Translations under genes and position numbers: made by a program
Notes under the pieces: model-generated
Databases searched by the model: none
What the model was told of the DNA's origin: nothing
What the model saw: only the letters and a program-made list of their open reading frames with translations
Assembly: GCF_014635185.1 (NCBI RefSeq)
Contig: NZ_BMCM01000001.1
Coordinates: 1,240,001-1,304,000 of the forward strand
DNA length: 64,000 nucleotides
DNA from: Microbacterium murale
GTDB taxonomy: Bacteria; Actinomycetota; Actinomycetes; Actinomycetales; Microbacteriaceae
Direction: 5' to 3'
Shown here: piece by piece, positions 41,217-54,233 of the stretch
Layout: the number at the start of each line of letters is the position of its first letter
Position numbering within the stretch: the first letter of the stretch is position 1

Positions 41217-42272
41217 ATGGATCAGCAGCAGCGGATGAGGCAGGAGTCCCGCGCGGTGTGGGCGACCGTCGTCTGCTTCCTGGTGGGCACCGGCATCGGC
41301 ACGATGCTGCTGTGGGGCAACCCGCGACCTATCGCCGGTGACGGCTCGGTTGGGTTGCCGGCAGCCGCCGTCGCCGGCGTGATCGCCGCGGCATCCTTCG
41401 CCGTCAGCACGTTCATGCACCGCAGGGGCGAGCACGCGGCGATGCCACGGTGGCAGAGCATCATCTCCGCGGCCTCCGCCGTCGCCCTGACGATCGCGTT
41501 CGCCGGCGTGACCGCGCTGGGCGTTCTGCTGGCGAGTGAGGTGCTCGGTGTCGGACTGCAGGGGCTCGAGCTCCCACCGGTCGGCGGCGGCATCATCACC
41601 GGCGTCGCCAGTGCCGTCGCCGGCAGGCTGACGTTCGGCGCGGGGATCGGCCTGCGCACCACCGATCTCGCCACGCTGCTGTTCAGTTACCTCGTCATCG
41701 GCACGCTGCTCGCGATGCTCACCGCCGCCGATCCACGGTGGTGGGAGACGAACTTCTCCCAGCTCGGCATCGGAGTCGGATCCTGGGCGTTCAACGGCAC
41801 CCTCGTCGTCGCCGGCATTCTCATCGCCACCGTCGGTTCGTACATCGGCCGTGATCTGCACCGTATCCTCGGCGACACTGCGCTCGGACGCATCGCATGG
41901 GTGGTCGCGTTGTGGGCGGCCACCGGAGTCGCGCTCGCCGCGGTCGGACTGTTCCCGATCGAGAACATCGTCGTGCTCCACAACATCTCAGCGGGGTCGG
42001 CGCTCGCGCTGTTCATCGCGGCCGGAGTACTCACGACCACGGCGATGCCTGGGCCACCGCTGCCACTGCTGCTGACCACGGTCGGCATCGCCCTGCTGCT
42101 GGTGATCGCGTCCGTTCTCGCCGTAGGTTTCGACCTGTACTCGATCACCGTGCTCGAGGCGATCGTGATCGGCCTCGGACTGCTCTGGCTCACGACGCTC
42201 GTGCGGGTGCTCGCGGTGCTGACGCCGGATGCCAGCCGCCCGTCGGCACGGTGGTCGCTGCTGCGCGGATAG
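41217..42272 (+). CDS. multi-pass membrane protein, DUF998-like
   Basis: The 351-residue protein has about nine to ten hydrophobic helices. The central stretch WWETNFSQLGIGVGSWAFNGTLVVAGILIATVG with a later VLHNISAGSALALFIAAG resembles the Asn/His pattern of DUF998 proteins, whose function is unknown. It follows the siderophore operon by 45 bases and could be on the same transcript, but nothing ties it to iron. I cannot assign a role. Confidence 0.7.
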   Translation: MDQQQRMRQESRAVWATVVCFLVGTGIGTMLLWGNPRPIAGDGSVGLPAAAVAGVIAAASFAVSTFMHRRGEHAAMPRWQSIISAASAVALTIAFAGVTALGVLLASEVLGVGLQGLELPPVGGGIITGVASAVAGRLTFGAGIGLRTTDLATLLFSYLVIGTLLAMLTAADPRWWETNFSQLGIGVGSWAFNGTLVVAGILIATVGSYIGRDLHRILGDTALGRIAWVVALWAATGVALAAVGLFPIENIVVLHNISAGSALALFIAAGVLTTTAMPGPPLPLLLTTVGIALLLVIASVLAVGFDLYSITVLEAIVIGLGLLWLTTLVRVLAVLTPDASRPSARWSLLRG

Positions 42273-42279
42273 CGCGGGC

Positions 42280-43287
42280 TCAGGCGCTCTCGCGCACCAC
42301 CAGCTCGGTGTCGAGGATGACCGATCGCGGCTCCGCCCCTGCGATCGCCTCGAGAAGCACCGACACCATCTGCGCGCTGATCTGCTCCCACGGCTGCCGC
42401 ATCGTCGTGATGGCAGGCTCGTGCGTCGCGGCAAGACCGGAATCGTCGAAGCCGGCGACCGCGACATCCTCCGGCACCCGGAGTCCGGCCCGACGGACGG
42501 CGGCGATGGCGCCCGCGGCCATGCGGTCGTTCGCGGCGAACACGGCATCGACCCCACGCTCGAGCAGCCGGGTCATCGCTGTCTGGCCAGACTCGAACGA
42601 GTAGTCGCCGACCTCCACGAGCGCGTCATCGAAATCGTCGCCGAGCTCCTCGCGGAATCCGACCAGCCGGTAGCGCCCACCCGGGGTGTCATCCGGCCCC
42701 GCGATCATCCCGATCCGCGCGTAACCCTTCTGCTGCAGGTACGCGACCATCGTCTTCGCCGATGCGACCTCTTCGACCGAGACGGTCGACAGCTCCCGCT
42801 CGTGGCCCAGCGGCACCCCGCAACTCACGATCGGGACGCCGGAGTCGAGCAGCTGATCGAGCAGCGGCTCCGACTCGTGCGACGAGATCAGCAGCACGCC
42901 GTCGACGTGTCCGGCACTGATGAAGTGCGCCACGCTCTCCCGCTCAGCCGGCGTACCAGCGACGAGCAGCACGAGGGTCATCGCGCGCTGTGCCAGCGCC
43001 TCGGCCGCTCCGCGCAGCAGCAGAGCGAATGTCGGGTCATCGAACAGCAGCTGCTGGGGTTCGGTCAGCAGGAACGCCATGGAGCCCGCGCGACCGGTGG
43101 CGAGGCTGCGTGCATGGTGGTTGGCCGTGTAGCCGGTGGCGACGATCGCCTCTTCTACCGCGACACGAGCGTCGGGCGAGACCCAGTGCCCACCGTTGAT
43201 GACGCGCGAGACCGTGCTGCGGGATACCCCCGCCTGCACCGCCACGTCGCGGATCGTCGGCTTGCGCCGTACCGTCACTTCGCTCAT
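42280..43287 (-). CDS. ganR: LacI-family repressor of the galactan locus
   Basis: The 335-residue protein has the LacI helix-turn-helix at the N-terminus (TIRDVAVQAGVSRSTVSRVIN) followed by a periplasmic-binding-like sensor domain with FAANDRMAAGAIAAVRRAG and VPEDVAVAGFDDS. It diverges from the beta-galactosidase gene and the three 16-base palindromes lie between them, one 45 bases before its own start. By position it corresponds to Bacillus GanR, so galactobiose or allolactose-like sugars are likely inducers. ATG 43287 is chosen; the frame opens at 43305. Confidence 0.88.
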   Translation of the reverse strand: MSEVTVRRKPTIRDVAVQAGVSRSTVSRVINGGHWVSPDARVAVEEAIVATGYTANHHARSLATGRAGSMAFLLTEPQQLLFDDPTFALLLRGAAEALAQRAMTLVLLVAGTPAERESVAHFISAGHVDGVLLISSHESEPLLDQLLDSGVPIVSCGVPLGHERELSTVSVEEVASAKTMVAYLQQKGYARIGMIAGPDDTPGGRYRLVGFREELGDDFDDALVEVGDYSFESGQTAMTRLLERGVDAVFAANDRMAAGAIAAVRRAGLRVPEDVAVAGFDDSGLAATHEPAITTMRQPWEQISAQMVSVLLEAIAGAEPRSVILDTELVVRESA

Positions 43288-43331
43288 CGCAATGACTCTA
43301 CTCACTCCGCGCCGACGATCCGCGCGCCACC

Positions 43332-43347
43332 CTGGGACCGGTCTCAG
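43332..43347. promoter_or_regulatory. LacI-type operator O1
   Basis: CTGGGACCGGTCTCAG, a near-perfect palindrome with central CCGG, 45 bases upstream of the repressor start. It is the reverse complement of O2 and O3. Probably autoregulates the repressor gene. Confidence 0.85.
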
Positions 43348-43401
43348 TTGGGTAACGGTTCACGGATCGCATGCGTGTATCCACTTCTCCATGAGGTAGA
43401 A

Positions 43402-43417
43402 CTGAGACCGGTCCCAG
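43402..43417. promoter_or_regulatory. LacI-type operator O2
   Basis: CTGAGACCGGTCCCAG, centred 70 bases from O1. TAGAAC at 43397-43402, a weak -10 candidate for the beta-galactosidase gene, touches its left edge, so repressor would block promoter use. Confidence 0.85.
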
Positions 43418-43434
43418 TGTTCGTGTCCGCGAGA

Positions 43435-43450
43435 CTGAGACCGGTCCCAG
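43435..43450. promoter_or_regulatory. LacI-type operator O3
   Basis: CTGAGACCGGTCCCAG, identical to O2 and centred 33 bases from it, about three helical turns, so both can be bound on one face. It ends 49 bases before the beta-galactosidase start. Confidence 0.85.
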
Positions 43451-43499
43451 CCTCGTACGCGAAGGCTGCGCACAACCGAACCGACCCGATGGAGTGACG

Positions 43500-45518
43500 A
43501 TGACCGCCCCCCATGCCTGGCCCGAACTACGGGGAATCGCCTATGGCGGCGACTACAACCCCGAGCAGTGGCCGCGGGAGACCTGGCGTGAAGACGTCGA
43601 GCTCATGCGCGAGGCGGGCGTGAATCTGGTCAGCGTCGGCATCTTCTCCTGGGCGCTCATCGAGACGGCCGAGGGCGAGTTCGACTTCACCTGGCTCGAC
43701 GAACTGCTCGAACTGCTGCACGCGAACGGCATCGCGGTCGACCTCGGCACTCCCACCGCATCACCGCCGGCCTGGTTCTTCGCTGCGCACCCCGATGCCA
43801 GGGTCATCGACCGGGACGGACGCGTCATGGGCTTCGGGTCGCGCGGCATGGCGTCGCACTCGTCGCCCGCGTACCGCGAAGCCATCTTCCGCTATGCCGA
43901 CACGCTCGCGGCTCGTTACGCGCAGCATCCGGCCGTCGTCCTCTGGCACGTGCACAACGAGTACGGCGTGCCCGTCGGTGAAGACCACTCGGCGCATTCG
44001 GCCGCAGCGTTCCGGGTCTGGCTCGAGAAGAAGTACGGCACGCTCGACGGCCTCAACAGCGCGTGGGGAACCGCCTTCTGGGGCCAGCACTACACCGACT
44101 GGCAGCACATCAACACGCCGACGGTCGCGCCCAGCGTCGTCAACCCCACCCAGCGCCTCGACTTCGCCCGCTTCACCGACCACCAGCTGCGGGAGTGCTT
44201 CATCGTCGAACGCGACGCGATCCGCGCGCATGCCGACCAGCCCATCACGACCAACTTCATGGCCAACCAGAGCTGGACCACCGATCTGTGGGCATGGGGC
44301 CGCGAGGTCGACATCGTCTCGGACGACCACTATTTGTGGGCGGCAGACGAGGACGCGCACATCGGACTGTCCATCGCCGCAGACCTCAGCCGCTCCGTCG
44401 GCGGAGGCAAGCCGTGGATCCTCATGGAGCACTCCACCTCCGCCGTGAACTGGCAGCCCCGCAACATCGCCAAGCGTCCGGGCGAGATGGCCCGCAACTC
44501 GCTCACGCATCTGGGTCGCGGTGCCGACGGCATCCTGTTCTTCCAATGGCGAGCGGGTCGTTCCGGCGCCGAGAAGTTCCACTCCGCGATGCTGCCGCAC
44601 GCCGGAGTGAACTCTCGCGTGTTCCGCGAGGTCACAGCACTCGGCGCCGACCTGCAGCGCCTCGAAGAGGTGCAGGGCAGCACGGTCGAGGCCGAGGTCG
44701 CGATCCTGTGGGACTTCGAATCCTTCTGGGCGCAGGACCTCGAGTGGCGCCCCACCGAGGACCTCTCGCATCAGGAGCGCATCCGCGCCTTCTACGAGCG
44801 GCTCTGGCTCGACGGCATCACCTGCGACTTCGCGCTGCCCGGCCAGGATCTGTCGCGCTACAGACTGGTCATCGCTCCGGCCCAGTACCTGCTGACGGCG
44901 GCGGATGCCGAGAACCTCACCCGCTACGTCGAAGGAGGTGGCACGCTGCTGGTGTCGTACTTCTCGGCCGTCGTCGACGAGAACGACGCCGTGCACCCCG
45001 GAGGCTTCCTCGCTCCTCTGCGCGATGTGCTCGGAGTCGATGTCGAAGAGCATCTACCGCTGCGCGCCGGCCAGACCGCGTCGGTTCAGACCAAGTCGGG
45101 CGACAGCCTCGGCGCTGATCACTGGCAGGAGGCGCTGCGCGTGCAGACGGCAGAGGTCTTCGCCACCTATCAGCAGGGCCCAGCCACCGGCGAGCCCGCG
45201 ATCACCCGCAACGCTCGCGGCGAGGGCACCGGCTGGTATGTGAGCACCCGGCTCGACGCCGCGGGCCTCGACGCCCTCATGTCCGCGGTCTACGCCGACG
45301 CCGGTGTCGCACCGGCCGATCTCCCCGAAGACCTCGAGGTCATCACGCGTCACGCCGACGACGCGGTCTTCCGGATCGTCGTCAATCACGCCGACGAGGA
45401 TGCCGCGTTGCCGGCGATCGGTCGCGAGTTGCTGACCGGCACCGACGTGGAAGACACCTTCACGATCCCCGCAGGCGGCGTCGCCGTCATCCGCAGCCCG
45501 AGATCCCGCACCACCTGA
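43500..45518 (+). CDS. ganA: GH42 beta-galactosidase
   Basis: The 672-residue enzyme has the GH42 barrel with acid/base Glu154 (WHVHNEYG) and nucleophile Glu310 (WILMEHSTS). A trimerisation domain follows (about 390-600, VEAEVAILWDFESFWA) and a C-terminal beta domain. There is no signal peptide, so it works in the cytosol on imported galacto-oligosaccharides. It removes galactose from beta-1,4-galactobiose and related sugars. ATG 43500 has GGAG five bases before it. It is the first gene of the operon here, whereas in Bacillus ganA follows the transporter genes. Confidence 0.94.
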   Translation: MTAPHAWPELRGIAYGGDYNPEQWPRETWREDVELMREAGVNLVSVGIFSWALIETAEGEFDFTWLDELLELLHANGIAVDLGTPTASPPAWFFAAHPDARVIDRDGRVMGFGSRGMASHSSPAYREAIFRYADTLAARYAQHPAVVLWHVHNEYGVPVGEDHSAHSAAAFRVWLEKKYGTLDGLNSAWGTAFWGQHYTDWQHINTPTVAPSVVNPTQRLDFARFTDHQLRECFIVERDAIRAHADQPITTNFMANQSWTTDLWAWGREVDIVSDDHYLWAADEDAHIGLSIAADLSRSVGGGKPWILMEHSTSAVNWQPRNIAKRPGEMARNSLTHLGRGADGILFFQWRAGRSGAEKFHSAMLPHAGVNSRVFREVTALGADLQRLEEVQGSTVEAEVAILWDFESFWAQDLEWRPTEDLSHQERIRAFYERLWLDGITCDFALPGQDLSRYRLVIAPAQYLLTAADAENLTRYVEGGGTLLVSYFSAVVDENDAVHPGGFLAPLRDVLGVDVEEHLPLRAGQTASVQTKSGDSLGADHWQEALRVQTAEVFATYQQGPATGEPAITRNARGEGTGWYVSTRLDAAGLDALMSAVYADAGVAPADLPEDLEVITRHADDAVFRIVVNHADEDAALPAIGRELLTGTDVEDTFTIPAGGVAVIRSPRSRTT

Positions 45519-45623
45519 CAACTCAATCGCGGCAGGCCGCCCGGCCACCGCACACCACCCCGGTCGTGACGATGCGGCTCGCACTTGGAAGCGCATCGAC
45601 GGCCACAACAGATAGGAAATCGC

Positions 45624-46850
45624 ATGCGCAAGCACATCGCAGTCGGCGCCTTCGCGTTGGCAGCGGCCGTCGTCCTGACCGGCTGCACATCGAGCGCCCC
45701 GGAGGGCGGGGACGACGCCCCAGCCGGCGACGGCGCGGAACTGGTCATCTGGACGGATGCCGAGCGCGAGGCTGCGCTCACGGCCGCCGCCGAGTCGTTC
45801 GAAGAAGAGACCGGCGCCAAGTTCACCCTCGTGCAGAAGAACTTCGAAGACCTCCGCAACGACTTCATCGCCCAGGTGCCGACCGGTGAGGGCCCCGACA
45901 TCACCGTCGGCGCGCACGACTGGCTCGGCGCTCTTGTCGCGGCCGGCGTCGTCGACACGATCGACCTCGGCGACACCGCGAGCGAGTTCGAGCAGGTCGC
46001 GCTCGATGCGATGACCTACGACGGTCAGCTGTACGCGCTGCCCTACTCGCTCGAGACCATCGCGCTCATCCAGAACGTCGACCTCGTCGGCGATGCGGCA
46101 CCGGCGACCTGGGACGAGATGATCCAGAGCGGCATCGACTCCGGCGCCGAGCGTCCGTTCGTGATCAACACGGCAGGCGAGACCGGCGACGGCTACACGA
46201 TGTACGGCCTGCAGACCTCGTTCGGCGCACCGGTGTTCGTGCAGGACGAGTCCGGCTCGTACACGACCGAGGTCGGCATGGGCGGGGCCGCTGGCGAGGC
46301 GTTCGCGAACTGGCTCGGGGCGAACGGCTCCGCCGGCACCGGCTACATCTCCACCACGGTCGACTACGACATCAACAACGAGCTGTTCTCGACCGGCAAG
46401 GCGCCGTACACGATCCAGGGCCCGTGGGCGATGAGCCTGTTCGAGGACATGAACGTCGCGGTGAACCAGATCCCGTCCGCGGGCGGCGAGCCCGCCTCGC
46501 CGTTCGTGGGCGTGCAGGGCTTCTACCTCTCCAGCGAGAGCAAGAACGCTCTGCTCGCTCAGGAGTTCCTGGTGAACTACCTCGGCACCGAAGACGCGCA
46601 GCGCGCGCTCTACGAGGCAGACCCGCGCATCCCGGCGTGGACGACGCTCGCCGACGAGGTCTCCTCCGACCCGATCACCGCCGGTTTCGTGGAGTCCGCC
46701 AAGGGCGGAGTGCCGATGCCCTCGATCCCCGAGATGGGCTCGGTCTGGGATCTGTGGAACGCCGCCCAGGTGCAGATCATCAACGGTGCCGAACCCGTGT
46801 CGACGTGGAACACCATGGTCACCGACCTCCAGGCGACCCTGGCCGGTTGA
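45624..46850 (+). CDS. ganS: galacto-oligosaccharide-binding lipoprotein (MalE/GanS-type)
   Basis: The 408-residue protein has a lipoprotein signal (MRKHIAVGAFALAAAVVLTGCTS, Cys at about 21) and a family 1 binding fold: LVIWTDAEREAALTAAAESFEEETG, ITVGAHDWLGALVAAGVVD, and later APYTIQGPWAMSLFEDM as in maltose-binding proteins. Within the galactan locus it corresponds to GanS. ATG 45624 follows GATAGGA. A strong hairpin after its stop may stabilise this part of the mRNA so that binding protein exceeds permease. Confidence 0.9.
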   Translation: MRKHIAVGAFALAAAVVLTGCTSSAPEGGDDAPAGDGAELVIWTDAEREAALTAAAESFEEETGAKFTLVQKNFEDLRNDFIAQVPTGEGPDITVGAHDWLGALVAAGVVDTIDLGDTASEFEQVALDAMTYDGQLYALPYSLETIALIQNVDLVGDAAPATWDEMIQSGIDSGAERPFVINTAGETGDGYTMYGLQTSFGAPVFVQDESGSYTTEVGMGGAAGEAFANWLGANGSAGTGYISTTVDYDINNELFSTGKAPYTIQGPWAMSLFEDMNVAVNQIPSAGGEPASPFVGVQGFYLSSESKNALLAQEFLVNYLGTEDAQRALYEADPRIPAWTTLADEVSSDPITAGFVESAKGGVPMPSIPEMGSVWDLWNAAQVQIINGAEPVSTWNTMVTDLQATLAG

Positions 46851-46857
46851 CCCATCG

Positions 46858-46885
46858 GGCCGGGCGGCGTTCGCGCCGCCCGGCC
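46858..46885 (+). terminator. intra-operon TTCG tetraloop hairpin
   Basis: GGCCGGGCGGCG (46858-46869), loop TTCG, and a perfect 12-base complement (46874-46885). It lies between binding-protein and permease genes, where partial termination or 3'-end protection is common in sugar ABC operons. Confidence 0.8.
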
Positions 46886-46927
46886 TTGCTCACCCGAACC
46901 CCTGGCGACCCGAACAAGGAGTGATGG

Positions 46928-48549
46928 ATGTCGACCGAGGCACCGACGACCGATACCGCGCAGCCGCAGCCGGCACCGCGGCGCGAACCGCACGCCAGAC
47001 GCTGGCGCGGCCTGGGCTGGGGGTTCCTCGTCAAGCTCGCACTGATGGCGCTCGTCAACGCCTTCGGCATCCTGACGGCGATCTCGGCCTGGCGGGCGGA
47101 ATCGTGGATCGTGCTGGGTGTCGTGGTGGCGCTCGTCGTCATCGCCGACATCGTCTACTTCGGCAAGCGCGCGCTGCCTATGAAGTATCTGCTGCCAGGG
47201 CTGATCTTCCTGCTGGTGTTCCAGGTGTTCATCTTCGGCTACACCGCCTACATCGCGTTCACCAACTACGGCACCGGCCACATCGGCTCGCAGGAGCAGG
47301 CCGTCGAAGCGGCGCTCATCCAGGGCGAGCGCCGCGTGGACGACTCGCCCACCTATCCGCTCTCAGTCGTGCAGCGCGGCGATGAACTGGGCTTCGCGAT
47401 CGTCACCGACGATGACGAGGTGCTCGTCGGATCGGCGATCGAGCCGCTCTCGGAATCATCGGATGGCGAGATCGGCAGCGGCGGTGCACCGACCGAGGTG
47501 CCCGGCTGGACGGTCGTCCCGCGTGCGACACTGCTGACGGATGCCGCGCTGCAGGCGCAGATCACCGAACTGCGCGTGCCCGTCTCCGACGACCCGAACG
47601 ACGGATCGATCCGCACCCGCGAGGGATCGTCGGGTGCGGTCTACGAGTCGACCCTGGTGTGGGATGCCGAGGCGCAGACCATCACCGATACCACCAGCGG
47701 CACGGTCTACAGCGCGGACGATCGCGGCACGTTCGTCTCGGAGGACGGCGAAGAACTGCCCACCGGCTGGTTCGTCAATGTCGGCTTCGAGAACTTCATC
47801 CGGCTGTTCACGGACTCCATGCTCGCGGGGACGCTCGGGAGCGTGACCCTGTGGACCTTCGCGTTCGCGATCCTCTCCGTGGCACTGAGCTTCGCCGTGG
47901 GGCTCGGCCTCGCGATGGTCTACAACGACCCGCGGGTGAAGGGCCGCCGCATCCTGCGCGCGCTGTTCATCCTTCCGTATGCGTTCCCCGCATTCATGGC
48001 CGCGCTGCTATTCCGCGGCATGTTCAACGCCGAGTTCGGCGTGATCAACGACCTGTTCCTGTTCGGCAGCCAGATCAACTGGCTCGGCGATCCATGGCTC
48101 ACCAGGGCTGCGGTCATCTTCGTGAACGTCTGGCTCAGCTATCCGTACTGGTTCCTGGTGTGCACCGGCGCGCTGCAGTCCCTTCCGGGAGACACGCTCG
48201 AGGCCGCCGAGATCGACGGCGCGAACAAGTGGCAGCGGTTCCGCTCGATCGTGCTGCCTCTGCTGCTGGTGTCGACGGCTCCGCTGCTGATCGCGTCGTT
48301 CGCGGTGGCGTTCAACAACTTCACGGTCATCTACACCTTCAACAACGGTGGTCCGGCGATACCCGGCGCGCCATACGCGCTCGGTTCGACGGACATCCTG
48401 GTGTCGGCGATCTACGACGTCTCCGGCATCTCCGGCGGCGCCAGCGACTACGGCCTCGCCAGCGCCCTCTCCATCGTCGCCTTCATCGTGGTCGGCATCA
48501 TCTCAGCGGTGAGCTTCCGCCAGACCCGCAAACTCGAGGAGTACCAGTG

Positions 48550-48550
<1 letters not shown>
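46928..48550 (+). CDS. ganP: MalF/GanP-type sugar ABC permease
   Basis: The 540-residue permease has N-terminal helices (about 35-110), a long external region (about 120-275, rich in Asp/Ser/Thr) and a C-terminal BPD_transp_1 domain with five to six helices. The coupling loop EAAEIDGANKWQRFRSIVLPLL is near residue 425. MalF carries a similar external domain that contacts the binding protein. It pairs with the next gene; no ATPase is encoded here. ATG 46928 follows AAGGAGTG. Confidence 0.92.
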
Positions 48551-52087
<3,537 letters not shown>

Positions 52088-52154
52088 GGCCAGGGTGGCA
52101 CCGGGCGTCCGTCCCTGTCAGTATCGGGGGACCGACCTCGACGAAAGGACGACG

Positions 52155-53687
52155 ATGTCCGACCAGATATTCATCTTCATCGCGTTGGGACTCTACTTCG
52201 CGGCAATGCTCCTCATCGGGTATCTGGCGTTCCGCCGGACGACCGATCACGAGGACTACATGCTCGGCGGCAGGAACCTGCCGCCGTGGGTCGCGGCGCT
52301 CAGCGCCGGGGCATCCGACATGTCCGGCTGGCTGGTCATGGGCCTTCCGGGTGCCATCTACCTGTCGGGTCTGATCGAGGCGTGGATCGCAGTGGGCCTC
52401 ACGATCGGTGCCTACCTGAACTGGCTGCTCGTCGCCCCGCGTCTGCGCGCCTACACGCAGGTGTCGCGCAACTCGATCACCATCCCGAGCTTCTTCGAGA
52501 ACCGGCTGCGCGATTCGTCACGGTTGCTGAGGATCCTCGCCGGCGTCGTGATCCTGGTGTTCTTCACGCTGTACATCTCCAGCGGCATGGTCGCCGGAGG
52601 ATTCTTCTTCGAGAGCTCGTTCAACTCCGACTATCTGCTCGGCATGGTCCTGGTCGCCGGCGTCACCCTGCTGTACACGCTGTTCGGCGGATTCCTCGGC
52701 GCTTCGTTCACCGACGTCGTGCAGGGGCTGATGATGGTGATAGCCCTGATCGTCGTCCCGGTCGCGGCCGTGATCGCCGTGGGCGGTTTCGGTGAGGTCG
52801 GCACGTACATCGACGATCTCGCTCCGAACCACCTGTCGCTCATCGGTGGAACGGCGTTGACCGGTGGGGTCGTGCTGACGATCATCTCCGGCCTCGCGTG
52901 GGGCCTCGGATACTTCGGTCAGCCGCACATCATCGTGCGGTTCATGGCGCTGCGCAATCCTGGTGAGGCGAAGACCGCCCGCCGCATCGGCATGACGTGG
53001 ATGATCGTCTCGCTGGTCGGAGCGGTGTTCTCGGGCCTGATCGGCATCGCGTACATGGCGCAGAAGGGCATCGACCTCACCAACCCCGAGACCGTCGTGC
53101 TGGTGATGTCGCAGACGCTGCTGCACCCGTTCGTCGCCGGTCTGGTGCTCGCGGCCGTGCTCGCCGCGATCATGAGCACGATCTCGAGCCAGCTCATCGT
53201 CGCGTCGTCCGCCCTCGTGGAAGACCTCTTCAAGGTCGTCAAGAAGGAGCCGTCGCCGAAGTTGCTGGTGCTGCTCGGGCGGATGACGGTGCTCGGCGTC
53301 GGCGTCATCGCCGCGCTGCTGGCCCTTGTGCCGAATGACACGATCCTCGGGCTCGTCTCGTTCGCGTGGGCGGGCTTCGGTGCGGCGTTCGGTCCGCTGA
53401 TCCTGCTCAGCCTGTTCTGGCGCAAGCTCACGAACTGGGGCGCACTCGCCGGCATGTTCGTCGGGGCGGCCGGCGTCTTCGTGTTCAAGGCGATCTGGCC
53501 AGGGCTCTACGAACTGCTGCCGGGATTCATCGCAGCCACGATCGTGGCCGTGGTCGTGAGCCTGCTCACCCACCGCGACGGATCCGAGCGTCAGAACGAG
53601 ATCCTGCAGGAGTTCACCGACACCGGCGCGCTGTTGACGCTGAACGGCGTGGGTCGCGGGGCGCGTACCGACCGAATGACGCCGTAG
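52155..53687 (+). CDS. putP: sodium/proline symporter, PutP family
   Basis: The 510-residue protein has about 12-13 transmembrane helices and sodium:solute symporter motifs: DYMLGGRNLPPWVAALSAGASDMSGWLVMGLPG near the N-terminus, GGFLGASFTDVVQGLMM, GLGYFGQPHIIVRFMA and AAIMSTISSQLIVASSALVEDL. These match PutP closely, so proline uptake with Na+ is the probable function. ATG 52155 follows GAAAGGACG. Independent of the gan operon as far as can be seen. Confidence 0.92.
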   Translation: MSDQIFIFIALGLYFAAMLLIGYLAFRRTTDHEDYMLGGRNLPPWVAALSAGASDMSGWLVMGLPGAIYLSGLIEAWIAVGLTIGAYLNWLLVAPRLRAYTQVSRNSITIPSFFENRLRDSSRLLRILAGVVILVFFTLYISSGMVAGGFFFESSFNSDYLLGMVLVAGVTLLYTLFGGFLGASFTDVVQGLMMVIALIVVPVAAVIAVGGFGEVGTYIDDLAPNHLSLIGGTALTGGVVLTIISGLAWGLGYFGQPHIIVRFMALRNPGEAKTARRIGMTWMIVSLVGAVFSGLIGIAYMAQKGIDLTNPETVVLVMSQTLLHPFVAGLVLAAVLAAIMSTISSQLIVASSALVEDLFKVVKKEPSPKLLVLLGRMTVLGVGVIAALLALVPNDTILGLVSFAWAGFGAAFGPLILLSLFWRKLTNWGALAGMFVGAAGVFVFKAIWPGLYELLPGFIAATIVAVVVSLLTHRDGSERQNEILQEFTDTGALLTLNGVGRGARTDRMTP

Positions 53688-53690
53688 GGC

Positions 53691-53755
53691 GCGCAACTCT
53701 GGCGGCCGCGCGCAACTCTGGCGGCCGCAATGCTGCGGATCGGCCGCCAGAGTTG
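53691..53755. terminator. duplicated-arm hairpin after putP
   Basis: GCGCAACTCTGGCGGCCGC occurs twice in tandem (53691-53709 and 53710-53728). CAACTCTGGCGGCCG at 53713-53727 pairs perfectly over 15 bases with 53741-53755. Either arm copy could form the stem. The arm ACTCTGG-N-GG-Y-CG also resembles the outer arm of the repeat at 321-338. The rest of the gap up to 53906 shows no gene. Confidence 0.6.
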
Positions 53756-53906
53756 GCTTGAGCCGCCACAGTCGGTGCTCATCGACGCTGACGTCTGAGG
53801 TCGTCTGGCAGCGGAAATAGGGCATCTGCCGGATGCTCGGGGGGTGCCTTAGAGCGGAGTGTTGACTCAGCGCATCAGGACGATGCGCAGCAGAGGAGTC
53901 AGCATC

Positions 53907-54155
53907 ATGTTCGAGCACCCTTCCTACATCTACAGCAGCATCGTCGTCGAGCAGGAGCGCGTGGACCGCGCCAACGAGTTGCGGCGCATCATCGCCGAGA
54001 ACCCGGCCAGGATCGTTCCGCGTGCTCATCCGGTCATCGATCGGTTGCGCGACTGGTTCGGCGGGCGGCAGGCGGATGCTGCGGTGTCGGCGGCAGCATC
54101 TGACGGCTCGCGGCGCATCTGCGAGGAGAACGCGCGGCCGGCGCACGCGCAGTGA
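53907..54155 (+). CDS. small hypothetical protein
   Basis: An 82-residue protein starting MFEHPSYIYSSIVVEQERVDRANELRRIIAENPARI, with a likely amphipathic helix (residues 12-28) and a basic segment ending RDWFGG. ATG 53907 has GAGGAG eight to nine bases before it, which supports translation. No domain is recognised. Short proteins of this look occur in actinobacteria beside regulators, but I cannot assign a function. Confidence 0.6.
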   Translation: MFEHPSYIYSSIVVEQERVDRANELRRIIAENPARIVPRAHPVIDRLRDWFGGRQADAAVSAAASDGSRRICEENARPAHAQ

Positions 54156-54233
54156 GCACCGTGGCCGCGGGTGCGTTGGGTCCGCGCCCGTCGGAGATCA
54201 CCCCCCGATGTCGGTGCTGCGTGGCACCATGAA

